In this document: positions 47,724-56,841 of the stretch, in pieces
Layout: each line of letters opens with the position of its first letter
Position numbering within the stretch: the first letter of the stretch is position 1
The notes under the pieces: generated by a model
What the model was told of the DNA's origin: nothing
The model's input: only the letters and a program-made list of their open reading frames with translations
Databases searched by the model: none
Position numbers and translations under genes: made by a program
Source of the DNA: Sulfuricella sp.
Lineage (GTDB): Bacteria > Pseudomonadota > Gammaproteobacteria > Burkholderiales > Sulfuricellaceae
Direction of reading: 5' to 3'
DNA length: 64,000 nucleotides
NCBI GenBank assembly: GCA_028714315.1
Contig: JAQTMN010000004.1
Coordinates: 1-64,000 of the forward strand

Positions 47724-47936
47724 GTCATGTCAAGATGTGACCCCATTATGCGTGCATTATGTGATGCGTGCGTCATGTCAAGATGTGACCCCATTATGTG
47801 ATGTGACCCCATTATGTGATGAGATGTGACCCCATTATGTGATGACCCCATTATGTGAAGATATGACCCCATTATGATGCTTTTATGATGTGACCCCATT
47901 ATGATGCTTTGTGCATTAAGACGTGACCCCGTTATG
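47724..47936. repeat. Right array of TGACCCC(A/G)TTATG repeats next to RAYT copy 2
   Basis: Eight 'gacccc(a/g)ttatg' motifs; CCCC starts at 47741, 47789, 47807, 47830, 47846, 47867, 47894, 47927. Confidence 0.95.
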
Positions 47937-48049
47937 GTGTGCTGCAGGGTGGCGCTGCACTTGATCGGGGAGTGAGCAGGATTTCCCGTGCTGCCGGCCT
48001 GCGCGCAATCCAGTAAAATTCGGCTATCCATCTGCCATCGGACTCTCCC

Positions 48050-49237
48050 ATGATCTCGCCGTTTTCCGTTTCGCCCTTGCCTCAAATCGTTTTCGGCGAC
48101 GGCAGCCTGCGCCAGGTGCCCGCTCTGCTTCAGCAATTCGGCAAGCGCGTCCTGATCGTGACCGGCGGCCGCTCGTTCCGCTCCTCGCTGCACTGGCAGA
48201 GTTTGATCGATGCCCTGAAAGGCCGGGGCATGTCCTGGGAAGACATGGCGGTCGCGCAGGAACCTTCGCCGGGACTGGTGGACCAGGCGGTGCGCGTGTA
48301 CCGTAGCGCCGGCATCGAGGCGGTGCTGGGCATCGGCGGCGGCAGCGTGCTGGATGCCGCCAAGGCCATCGCCGGGCTGCTGCCCCACGCGCATTCGGTG
48401 ATGGATTTTCTTGAAGGCGTCGGCCCGGAGTTGCCTTACCAGGGGCCGTCGCTGCCTTTCATCGCGGTGCCGACCACCGCCGGCACCGGCTCGGAAGCGA
48501 CCAAGAACGCAGTTCTCAGCGTGCATGGGCCGCACGGCTTCAAGAAATCCTTCCGTCATGACTTGCTGGTGGCGAAATACGCGGTGATCGATCCCGCGCT
48601 GCTGGCCACCTGCCCGCCGGACTTGATCGCCGCCAATGGCATGGATGCGCTCACCCAACTGCTCGAATCTTTCGTTTCGACGCGCGCCAATCCCTTCGCC
48701 GACGCGCTGGCGCTGTCCGGCTTGGGCTACGTGCGCGACGGCCTGCTGGAATGGTACGAGGGAGACGAACAAGCGGCCGATGGCCGCGCCGGCATGGCTT
48801 ACGCCGCCTTGTTGTCCGGCATTGCCCTGGCGCAGGTCGGGCTGGGTTCGGTGCACGGCCTGGCGGCGCCGCTGGGCGCGTTTTTCCCGATCCCTCACGG
48901 CGTGGCGTGCGGCGCGACGGTGGCGGCGGCAACGGAAATCAACATCCGCGCGTTGGAGCAGCGCGAGCCGGACAGCCCGGCGCTGGAGAAATATGCCCGC
49001 ATCGGCCGGCTGTTCCGCGGCAAAGCGCATGTGGACGACGTCGGCGCGCGGGTGTTCCTGGTGCATGTGCTCAATGAGTGGACGGCGCGCCTGAAGATGC
49101 CCGGCCTGGCCGCCTACGGCGTCAGGGAAGCCGATCTGGACGGGGTCGTGGCGAACAGTCGCGGCAGCAGCATGAAAACCAACCCCATCGTGCTGACGGA
49201 CGGGGAGGTCAGGGAGATTTTGCTTCGCAGTTTGTAG
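48050..49237 (+). CDS. Iron-containing alcohol dehydrogenase
   Basis: GIGGGSVLDAAKAIAGLL...VPTTAGTGSEATKNAVLS...GLGSVHGLAAPLGAFFPIPHG. Confidence 0.9.
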   Translation: MISPFSVSPLPQIVFGDGSLRQVPALLQQFGKRVLIVTGGRSFRSSLHWQSLIDALKGRGMSWEDMAVAQEPSPGLVDQAVRVYRSAGIEAVLGIGGGSVLDAAKAIAGLLPHAHSVMDFLEGVGPELPYQGPSLPFIAVPTTAGTGSEATKNAVLSVHGPHGFKKSFRHDLLVAKYAVIDPALLATCPPDLIAANGMDALTQLLESFVSTRANPFADALALSGLGYVRDGLLEWYEGDEQAADGRAGMAYAALLSGIALAQVGLGSVHGLAAPLGAFFPIPHGVACGATVAAATEINIRALEQREPDSPALEKYARIGRLFRGKAHVDDVGARVFLVHVLNEWTARLKMPGLAAYGVREADLDGVVANSRGSSMKTNPIVLTDGEVREILLRSL

Positions 49238-49319
49238 AACGGGAGCGGGTGGTATGGCCGAATGAATTCGGCCCTACAGGATTAACGCGGCAAGCCGTAC
49301 GTTCACCGCTTACCGTTCA

Positions 49320-49748
49320 CTACTCACCGCTTTTTCCCATCGCCCGCCCGGTCTGCAGCAGAATCTCGGCGCCGGTGGCGCTGTCGTAGGGGAATACCCC
49401 CGACTTGGCCGACACCGATATTCGGGTCGCGTTGGGGCTGATCTCCTCGAGTTCGATGTCGATATTGCGGCTGACGGATTTCGCCTTGATCACTTCCCCG
49501 CCTTTGACCTTGCCGGTGAAGCGTATCTCGATTTGCATGCGCTGGAGGGCGGCCAGGGCAGCTGTCCGGACGCTGGGAAGCGGCGCGGTGAAGGTGCGGG
49601 AAACCGTGCCGGCGGTGGTGTTGGAGACTCCCGCGGAGACCCCGGCCGAAGTGCCGGCTCCGAGCGCGCTGATCGCGACCGTCTCGCAGCCGGCCAGCGG
49701 CAGGATGCCTATCGCGAGGATCAAAATCCGGCTGGTCGGGGAAAGCAT
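49320..49748 (-). CDS. Hypothetical lipoprotein (DUF3568-like)
   Basis: ILPLAGCETVAISALGAGTSAGVSAGVSNTTAGTVSRTFTAPLPSVRTAALAAL. Confidence 0.6.
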   Translation of the reverse strand: MLSPTSRILILAIGILPLAGCETVAISALGAGTSAGVSAGVSNTTAGTVSRTFTAPLPSVRTAALAALQRMQIEIRFTGKVKGGEVIKAKSVSRNIDIELEEISPNATRISVSAKSGVFPYDSATGAEILLQTGRAMGKSGE

Positions 49749-49863
49749 GGCTGGCTGGCCGATCTGGCAAGCGGTGAGCATGGCCGAATGAATTCGGCCC
49801 TACATTGACGCGGCAAGGCCGCGCGCACCCCGCTTACCGTTCACCGCTGCCGGTTTCCCGCTT

Positions 49864-50280
49864 TCAAGTCAGCTTGCTGGTCCACTCGTCCAGTTCGACG
49901 CAGGCTTCCTTGCTGGGATCGTGCGGGTCGCGCAGTTCGTTGATCTGGCACAGATATTCGTGGCCCATCCGGTCGTGCAGATTGATGTATGGGCTCGGTC
50001 CGTAGGGTTCGAAGGCGCTGGCATCGGCGAAAATGAAGTCGTATTCGCCGTTGACGTCCACTTCCACTTTGCCGCCGTGGCTCGCGCCGTAGTCGTGCCA
50101 GCGCGTGTTGATGTCGCCGCCTGCGATGACGGGCGACATTCTCGACGTTTTTTTGTCGTGCCAAGCGACCATCACCGGTTCGGCGATGTCCAATCCCCTG
50201 ATAGCCAAGGACGATGCAAGTCCGCTCGCTACCCTGTAATCCAGGTCCATGCCCGAATAGTTGATGTGAAGTTCTTTCAT
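49864..50280 (-). CDS. Hypothetical protein (possibly AF1514-like)
   Basis: MKELHINYSGMDLDYRVASGLASSLAI...; SD-like tcaggag upstream. Confidence 0.5.
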   Translation of the reverse strand: MKELHINYSGMDLDYRVASGLASSLAIRGLDIAEPVMVAWHDKKTSRMSPVIAGGDINTRWHDYGASHGGKVEVDVNGEYDFIFADASAFEPYGPSPYINLHDRMGHEYLCQINELRDPHDPSKEACVELDEWTSKLT

Positions 50281-50459
50281 GATCGTCTCCTGATCGTTTA
50301 CCCCCAAGCGGGGCTTGCCGATGTGATACTTTAAAAGTAGCACAATAGCCGACAAAAACAATCGGGAATTGGGGTTGTGCGAAAGGGAAAAGGCTGATGC
50401 GAGGCGGTGAAAACCGGGGAGAAAGAAACCCCCATCGCGAACGATGGGGGAGAAGTGGA

Positions 50460-51263
50460 TTAATTTCCCGCGGCGGCTTCTTCGGCGTTGCCCAGCGCGG
50501 TGATGTTGAAGCCGCCGTCAACGTAGGTGATCTCGCCGGTCATGCCGCTGGCGAGGTCGCTGCACATGAAGGCGGCGACGTTGCCGACTTCCTCGATGGT
50601 GACGTTGCGCCGCATCGGGGCGTGTTTTTCGTTGTAGGACAGCAGCTTGCTGAAATCGGCGATGCCGCTCGCCGCCAGGGTCTTGATCGGGCCGGCGGAC
50701 AGGCCGTTGACGCGGATGCCCTTGGGCCCCAGGCTCGCGGCCATGTAGCGCACGTTGGCCTCGAGGCTGGCTTTGGCCAGGCCCATCACGTTGTAATGCG
50801 GCACGGTGCGCTCCGCGCCGAGGTAGGACAGGGTCAGCAGGGCCGCGTTGCGACCTTCCATCATCGGCAGCCCGGCCTTGGCCAGCGCGGTGAAACTGTA
50901 GGAACTGATGTCGTGGGCGATCTGGAAATATTCGCGCGTGACCGAGCTGACGTAATCGCCCGCCAAGGCCTGTTTCGGCACGAAGGCGACGGAGTGGACG
51001 ATGCCGTCGAGCCCGTCCCAGTGCTTGCCGATGGCTTGGAAAAGTTGGTCGATTTGCTCGTCGCTGGCGACGTCGCAGGGGAAAATCAGGTCGGTGTTGA
51101 ATTCTTTTGCAAGGTCGGTGACGCGATCCTTGATTTTTTCATTCTGGTAGGTGAAGGCGAGTTCGGCGCCTTCGCGCTTCATGGCGGATGCGATGCCATA
51201 AGCGATGGAGCGGTTGCTGATCAACCCGGTGATCAAAATTCGTTTATTTGCCAGAAAGCCCAT
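50460..51263 (-). CDS. fabI: Enoyl-ACP reductase (NADH)
   Basis: [40 protein letters not shown]...[29 protein letters not shown]. Confidence 0.97.
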   Translation of the reverse strand: MGFLANKRILITGLISNRSIAYGIASAMKREGAELAFTYQNEKIKDRVTDLAKEFNTDLIFPCDVASDEQIDQLFQAIGKHWDGLDGIVHSVAFVPKQALAGDYVSSVTREYFQIAHDISSYSFTALAKAGLPMMEGRNAALLTLSYLGAERTVPHYNVMGLAKASLEANVRYMAASLGPKGIRVNGLSAGPIKTLAASGIADFSKLLSYNEKHAPMRRNVTIEEVGNVAAFMCSDLASGMTGEITYVDGGFNITALGNAEEAAAGN

Positions 51264-51383
51264 TGTTTTTCCTTCTAGTGGTTTTATCCGGGATATGCTG
51301 CAAAGGTCTTCATTATATCCTAATTTTTCTTGTTAATCGGCCTGCCTGGCATCCGGAAGCGGCTTGCGCTACACTAAAACCCG

Positions 51384-53540
51384 ATGAAATCGCTCCTGTC
51401 ATTTGCGCTGCTGCCGTTGATCCTGGCGGGTTGCGGCGCTTCGCCGTGGAACAGCCCGTATCCCGCGGCTGACGAAGGCAGGAACATTGCATATTCGTCA
51501 TTTACCGAACGCCCCAAACATCTCGATCCGGCGCAGTCCTACAGTTCCAACGAGATCGCCTTCATTGGCCAGATTTACGAGCCGCCGCTGCAATATCATT
51601 ACCTGAAGCGGCCTTACACGCTGATCCCCCTGGCCGCCGCCGAGCTGCCCAAGGCGGTGTTTCTCGATGCCCAGGGCAATCCTCTGCCGGCCGACAGCCC
51701 GCCGGAAAAGATCGCTTTCAGCGTTTATGAAATACACATTAAACCGCATGTCCGCTACCAGCCGCACCCCGCCTTGGCCCGCGATGCGGGGGGGAATCTC
51801 CTGTATCGCCATTTGCAGGCGGGAGATTTGGCGAAAATACACAAACTGGCCGATTTTCCGCAAACCGGCACGCGCGAGCTGGAAGCGGCGGATTATGTCC
51901 ACGAGATCAAGCGCCTCGCCCACCCCAGGCTGAATTCGCCGATTTTCGGCATGATGAGCGAGTACATCGTCGGCCTGAAGGAATATGCGCAAACGCTGGC
52001 CAAGGCGCAGCAGGCTCTGCCGCCGGGCGGCTATCTCGACTTGGAGCGCTACCCGCTGGCCGGGGTCGAAACGGTCGATCGCTACACCTACCGGGTCAAG
52101 CTCAAAGGCAAGTATCCGCAGTTTCTTTACTGGCTGGCGATGCCGTTTTTCGCGCCGGTGCCGCCCGAGGCCGACCGCTTCTACGGCCAGCCGGGCATGG
52201 CGGAGAAGAACCTCACGCTGGACTGGTATCCGATCGGCACCGGGCCGTATCTGCTCTCGGAAAACGACCCGAACCGGCGCATGGTGCTGGAACGGAATCC
52301 CAATTTCCATGGCGAAACCTACCCGACCGAAGGCGAGCCGAACGACGCCGCCGCCGGACTGTTGACCGATGCCGGCAAGCCGCTGCCGTTCGTCGATAAG
52401 GCGGTATTCAGCCTGGAAAAGGAAAGCATCCCTTACTGGAACAAGTTCTTGCAGGGTTATTACGACGCCTCCGGGATCAGCTCCGACAGCTTCGACCAGG
52501 CGGTGCGCGTCGCTGCGCAGGGCGAGACCGATGTCACCGAGATGATGAAGGCGAAGGGCATCCGCCTGCAGACCACGGTGACCGCCTCCAGCGACTATTA
52601 CGGCTTCAACATGCTCGATCCGGTGGTGGGCGGGCTGTCCGAGCGGGCGAAGAAACTGCGCCAGGCGATTTCGATCGCGCTGGACTACGACGAATTCATT
52701 TCCATTTTCGCCAACGGACGCGGCATCCCCGCGCAGGGGCCGCTGCCGCCGAGCATTTTCGGCTTCCACGAAGGCGCGGCCGGGATCAATCCCTACGTCT
52801 ACGACTGGGCGGGCGGCAGGGCGAAGCAGAAACCGGTCGAATACGCCAGGAAACTGCTGGCCGAAGCCGGCTTTCCGGAAGGGCGCGACGCGCAGACCGG
52901 CAAGCCGCTGCTGCTCTACCTCGACATCACCGCCAACGGGCCGGACGACAAGGCTCGCCTCGACTGGATCCGCAAGCAGTTCCAGAAAATCGACCTGCAA
53001 CTGGTGGTGCGCAACACCGACTACAACCGCTTCCAGGACAAGATTCGGCGCGGCAACGCGCAGATTTTCCATTGGGGCTGGAACGCCGACTACCCCGATC
53101 CGGAAAACTTCCTGTTCCTGCTCTACGGCCCCAACGCGCGGGTCGGCAAGGAAGGCGAAAACTCGGCCAATTACGAGAATACGGAATTCGACCGGCTGTT
53201 CGAGCGCATGAAAAACATGGACAACGGCCCGGAGCGCCAGCAGATCATCGACCGCATGGTCGAGATCGCGCGCCGCGACGCGCCCTGGATATGGGGCTTC
53301 CATCCCAAGCAATACGCCCTGTACCATGCCTGGTATCGGAACATCAAACCCAACTTGATGGCCAACAACGGCCTGAAATACGTGCGCATCGACGCCGAAC
53401 TGCGCGCACGCAAACGGCGCGAGTGGAACCAGCCGGTGCTGTGGCCGCTGGGTCTGCTGTTTCTGGCGCTGGGAGCGGCGGTGGTGCCGGCGGTGATGGT
53501 CTACCGGCGCAAGGAGAGGATGGCGGCGAGGCCGAGTTGA
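51384..53540 (+). CDS. Peptide/oligopeptide ABC transporter substrate-binding lipoprotein
   Basis: LILAGCGASPWN lipobox; SBP_bac_5-like; adjacent permeases and ATPase. Confidence 0.85.
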   Translation: MKSLLSFALLPLILAGCGASPWNSPYPAADEGRNIAYSSFTERPKHLDPAQSYSSNEIAFIGQIYEPPLQYHYLKRPYTLIPLAAAELPKAVFLDAQGNPLPADSPPEKIAFSVYEIHIKPHVRYQPHPALARDAGGNLLYRHLQAGDLAKIHKLADFPQTGTRELEAADYVHEIKRLAHPRLNSPIFGMMSEYIVGLKEYAQTLAKAQQALPPGGYLDLERYPLAGVETVDRYTYRVKLKGKYPQFLYWLAMPFFAPVPPEADRFYGQPGMAEKNLTLDWYPIGTGPYLLSENDPNRRMVLERNPNFHGETYPTEGEPNDAAAGLLTDAGKPLPFVDKAVFSLEKESIPYWNKFLQGYYDASGISSDSFDQAVRVAAQGETDVTEMMKAKGIRLQTTVTASSDYYGFNMLDPVVGGLSERAKKLRQAISIALDYDEFISIFANGRGIPAQGPLPPSIFGFHEGAAGINPYVYDWAGGRAKQKPVEYARKLLAEAGFPEGRDAQTGKPLLLYLDITANGPDDKARLDWIRKQFQKIDLQLVVRNTDYNRFQDKIRRGNAQIFHWGWNADYPDPENFLFLLYGPNARVGKEGENSANYENTEFDRLFERMKNMDNGPERQQIIDRMVEIARRDAPWIWGFHPKQYALYHAWYRNIKPNLMANNGLKYVRIDAELRARKRREWNQPVLWPLGLLFLALGAAVVPAVMVYRRKERMAARPS

Positions 53541-53575
53541 CCGGTTGTCCGCCGATGAACACGGCACATTGCGGC

Positions 53576-53633
53576 GTAGGAGCGGCCTCCTGGCCGCGTG
53601 CTTCGGTAATCGCGGCCGGGAGGCCGCTCCTAC
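53576..53633. repeat. REP-like hairpin (GTAGGAGCGGCC family)
   Basis: gtaggagcggcctcctggccgcg...cgcggccgggaggccgctcctac. Confidence 0.9.
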
Positions 53634-53703
53634 ATGCTCGGCGGAACATTGTCGCCATCATGGAGTCACCGGGATTGAATGTTTCACTAACAAGGGAGAA
53701 CCC

Positions 53704-54027
53704 ATGCCTTACGTCACACGCAATGCCGAAGGAAAAATTGTCGCGCTGCTTGCCGAAGCGCCGGCCGACGGGACAGAATTTTTGTCGCCCGAGAGCGTCG
53801 AAGTCTTGCAGTTTGTTTACGGCGACGCGGTGAAAGGCGAAATGGCCGCCCTCGACCTGGAGTTCATCCGGGTCATCGAGGATGTCATCGACGTGCTGGT
53901 GCAACGCAATACCCTGCTGTACACGGACCTGTCGCCCGCCGTGCAGGCCAAGCTGAACCGGCGCCGGCAAGTGCGCGGCGGAAGCCCGATGCTAAGCATG
54001 AACGACGACGACATCATCCGGCTTTGA
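53704..54027 (+). CDS. Conserved hypothetical protein (often annotated tryptophan synthase beta-like)
   Basis: MPYVTRNAEGKIVALLAEAPADGTEFLSPESVEVLQFV; SD gggag upstream. Confidence 0.65.
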   Translation: MPYVTRNAEGKIVALLAEAPADGTEFLSPESVEVLQFVYGDAVKGEMAALDLEFIRVIEDVIDVLVQRNTLLYTDLSPAVQAKLNRRRQVRGGSPMLSMNDDDIIRL

Positions 54028-54129
54028 CCGGGATTTTACGGTGCCTTCCATGGGCGGACGTGGGCAGACAATCTCCTCGCTTTGCGAGTTTTACGCTAGC
54101 CGCCGGGCACGGGACGAATCCGCCAAAAC

Positions 54130-55107
54130 ATGATCAACTACATTCTTCGCCGCCTTCTCTACGCCATTCCCATCCTGATCGGGGTTAACCTGCTCACCTT
54201 TACCCTGTTCTTCGTGGTCAACACGCCGGACAACATGGCGCGCATCCACCTGGGCGTGAAGCACGTCACGCCGGATGCCATCGCCAAATGGAAGCACGAG
54301 CGCGGCTACGACAAGCCGCTGATGTGGAACGGCGCGGCGGAGGGCGCGCAGAAGGCGGCCGACACCATTTTCTTCGAGAAGTCGGTGCGCATGTTCGCCT
54401 TCGATTTCGGCCGCTCCGACGAGGGGCGCAACATTTCCTACGACATCCGGACGCGGATGTGGCCGAGCCTCGCCATCGCGCTGCCGGTGTTTGCGATCGG
54501 GCTTCTGGTCAACATCACCTTCGCCATGCTGATGGCGTTCTTCCGCGCCACTTATATCGATTTCGCCGGGGTCGTGCTGTGCGTCGCGATGATGTCGATT
54601 TCGGGCTTGTTCTACATCATCGGCGGGCAATACCTGATCAGCAAACTGCTTCACCTCACGCCGATTTCCGGATTCGACGGCGGCCTCAACGCCTTCAAGT
54701 TCGTCGTCCTGCCGATGGCGATCGGCGTCATCGGCGGCATCGGTGCGGGCAGCCGCTGGTACCGCACCATTTTCCTCGAGGAAGCCACCCGCGACTATGT
54801 ACGCACCGCCCGCGCCAAGGGGCTGTCCGAGCTGGCCGTGCTGTTCGGCCACGTGCTGAAGAACGCCATGATCCCGATCCTCACCGGCGCGGTGGTGGTG
54901 ATCCCGCTGCTGTTCATGGGCAGCCTGATTTCGGAATCATTCTTCGGTATCCCCGGCCTCGGCAGCTACACCATCGACGCCATCAATGCGCAGGATTTCG
55001 CCATTGTCCGTGCCATGGTGTTCCTCGGTTCGGTGCTGTATATCGTCGGCCTGATCCTGACCGATATTTCCTACACGCTGGTCGATCCGAGGATCAGGCT
55101 GGAATGA
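54130..55107 (+). CDS. Peptide ABC transporter permease (DppB/YejB-like)
   Basis: MINYILRRLLYAIPILIGVNLLTFTLFF...YVRTARAKGLSELAVLFGHVLKNAMIPILT. Confidence 0.93.
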   Translation: MINYILRRLLYAIPILIGVNLLTFTLFFVVNTPDNMARIHLGVKHVTPDAIAKWKHERGYDKPLMWNGAAEGAQKAADTIFFEKSVRMFAFDFGRSDEGRNISYDIRTRMWPSLAIALPVFAIGLLVNITFAMLMAFFRATYIDFAGVVLCVAMMSISGLFYIIGGQYLISKLLHLTPISGFDGGLNAFKFVVLPMAIGVIGGIGAGSRWYRTIFLEEATRDYVRTARAKGLSELAVLFGHVLKNAMIPILTGAVVVIPLLFMGSLISESFFGIPGLGSYTIDAINAQDFAIVRAMVFLGSVLYIVGLILTDISYTLVDPRIRLE

Positions 55108-55129
55108 GAAATTGTGAAAAACTCAAAAC

Positions 55130-55225
55130 CCACCGCAAAGGCGCAAAGGCACAAAGAACACGCAAAGGAAATTACTTTGATTTTGCGAGGCTTTTCTTTG
55201 CGCACCTTAGCGTCTTTGCGCCTTT
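55130..55225. repeat. Palindromic element ACCGCAAAGGCGCAAAGGCACAAAG... between permease genes
   Basis: ccgcaaaggcgcaaaggcacaaag ... tttgcgcctttgcgg arms. Confidence 0.75.
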
Positions 55226-55259
55226 GCGGTTAAGGCTTTTGAACCCGAGATGATCATAA

Positions 55260-56666
55260 ATGCTATTTAAACCCGTTCTCCTCTGGACCGACGGTTTGCT
55301 CTGGCTGCTGCTGGCGCTGGTGGGGCTTTACGCCTGGCGCGTGCGGCGGCGCGAGCATCTGCTCCAGCCCTGGCGCCGGCTGCTGAGAAGCCGCAGCGGC
55401 GTGGCGTCGGCCATGATCCTGCTGGCTTTCGTCGCGGTGGGCGTGCTCGATTCGCTGCATTTCCGGCTGCCGCTGGACAAGCAGGCGGGCGCCGCCGAGC
55501 GGCATTATTCACCCGAAGTGCTGTCGGTGTTCGACCTCCTGGTCGGGCCGCTCAGGAAGCAGGCGGAGAAGACCTATTCGGCGCCTTTCGCCACCCGGCT
55601 CTATGCCAAGGAAACCATCGAATTGCCCGACGGCCGGCAATTGCGCGATTATCCCCGGCTCAAATACGGCGGCGCGCACCTGTCCGACCCGGCCACGCAA
55701 CAGGCCGGCGACATCGCGGCGATAGCGCTCCAGGGCGGCGTATGGGCGCTGGTGGCGGGGTGGGGCGCCGCACTGGCGCTGGTGCTGTGGCTGGCGCGGC
55801 GCCGCCGCGTTTCGCCTGGCGCGGCCTGGCGCCTGATCCGGCAAGGGGGCGACGAGATTCCCTGGCGCACCTTCCTCGGCACGGTCGCCATGCTGATCCT
55901 GTTTGCCTGTCTGGCGGCGGCGTTTTCCGCCAAGTACCACATTTTCGGCACCGACAAGGTCGGCCAGGACGTGTTCTATCTCACCCTGAAAAGCATCCGC
56001 ACCGGCCTGATGATCGGCACACTCACCACGCTGGTCATGCTCCCCTTCGCGCTCCTGCTCGGCATCATGGCGGGCTATTTCCGCGGCTGGGTGGACGACG
56101 TGATCCAGTACGTCTACACCACCCTCAACTCGATCCCCGGCGTGCTGCTGATCGCGGCTGCGGTGCTGATCCTGCAGGTGTACATGGACAGCAACCAGGA
56201 TCTGTTCGACACCGTCGCGGCGCGCGCCGACATCCGCCTGCTGTTCCTTTGCATCATCCTCGGCATTACCAGCTGGACCGGCCTGTGCCGCCTGCTGCGC
56301 GGCGAAACCCTGAAGCTGGGCGAGATGGAATTCGTCCAGGCGGCGACCGCGTTCGGCGTCGGCCATTTCCGCATCATCGCCCGCCACATCCTGCCCAACG
56401 TGATGCACATCGTGCTGATTTCCATCGTGCTGGACTTTTCCGGACTGGTGCTGGCCGAAGCGGTGCTGTCCTACGTCGGCGTCGGCGTCGATCCCACCAT
56501 GCAGAGCTGGGGCAACATGATCAACGGGGCGCGCCTGGAAATGGCGCGCGAGCCGATGGTGTGGTGGTCGCTGGCGGCGGCCTTCGTCTTCATGTTCGTG
56601 CTGGTGCTGTCGGCCAACCTGTTCTCCGACCGCGTGCGCGACGCGTTCGACCCGAGGATGAAATGA
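55260..56666 (+). CDS. Peptide ABC transporter permease (DppC/YejE-like)
   Basis: GTDKVGQDVFYLTLKSIRTGLMIG...FVQAATAFGVGHFRIIARHILPNVMHIV. Confidence 0.92.
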   Translation: MLFKPVLLWTDGLLWLLLALVGLYAWRVRRREHLLQPWRRLLRSRSGVASAMILLAFVAVGVLDSLHFRLPLDKQAGAAERHYSPEVLSVFDLLVGPLRKQAEKTYSAPFATRLYAKETIELPDGRQLRDYPRLKYGGAHLSDPATQQAGDIAAIALQGGVWALVAGWGAALALVLWLARRRRVSPGAAWRLIRQGGDEIPWRTFLGTVAMLILFACLAAAFSAKYHIFGTDKVGQDVFYLTLKSIRTGLMIGTLTTLVMLPFALLLGIMAGYFRGWVDDVIQYVYTTLNSIPGVLLIAAAVLILQVYMDSNQDLFDTVAARADIRLLFLCIILGITSWTGLCRLLRGETLKLGEMEFVQAATAFGVGHFRIIARHILPNVMHIVLISIVLDFSGLVLAEAVLSYVGVGVDPTMQSWGNMINGARLEMAREPMVWWSLAAAFVFMFVLVLSANLFSDRVRDAFDPRMK

Positions 56667-56841
56667 ACCCAGATAATCCATTAGGCGGCCCTACGGGCCC
56701 ACGCGAGTGCTGGCGGCTGTTTTGCGGCCATTTTCGCCGCTTGGTCGTCGCCCATGGAACAACCATGGGACTTCTCCCAAGCAACGAAACTGCCTCGCAA
56801 AACGCCTCGCCATCATCTCGCGTCCTAATGGATTGTCTGGG

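Noticed and set aside
47724-47936. CRISPR-like array
   Set aside because: Short motif (about 13-26 bp) with irregular, overlapping spacers that share sequence, and no cas genes; better explained as RAYT-end repeats.
47681-49066. 461-aa minus-strand ORF with IMGSHH repeats
   Set aside because: Translation of the RAYT2 right array plus antisense of the alcohol dehydrogenase.
51498-53567. 689-aa minus-strand ORF
   Set aside because: Antisense to the substrate-binding protein gene; no domain signal.
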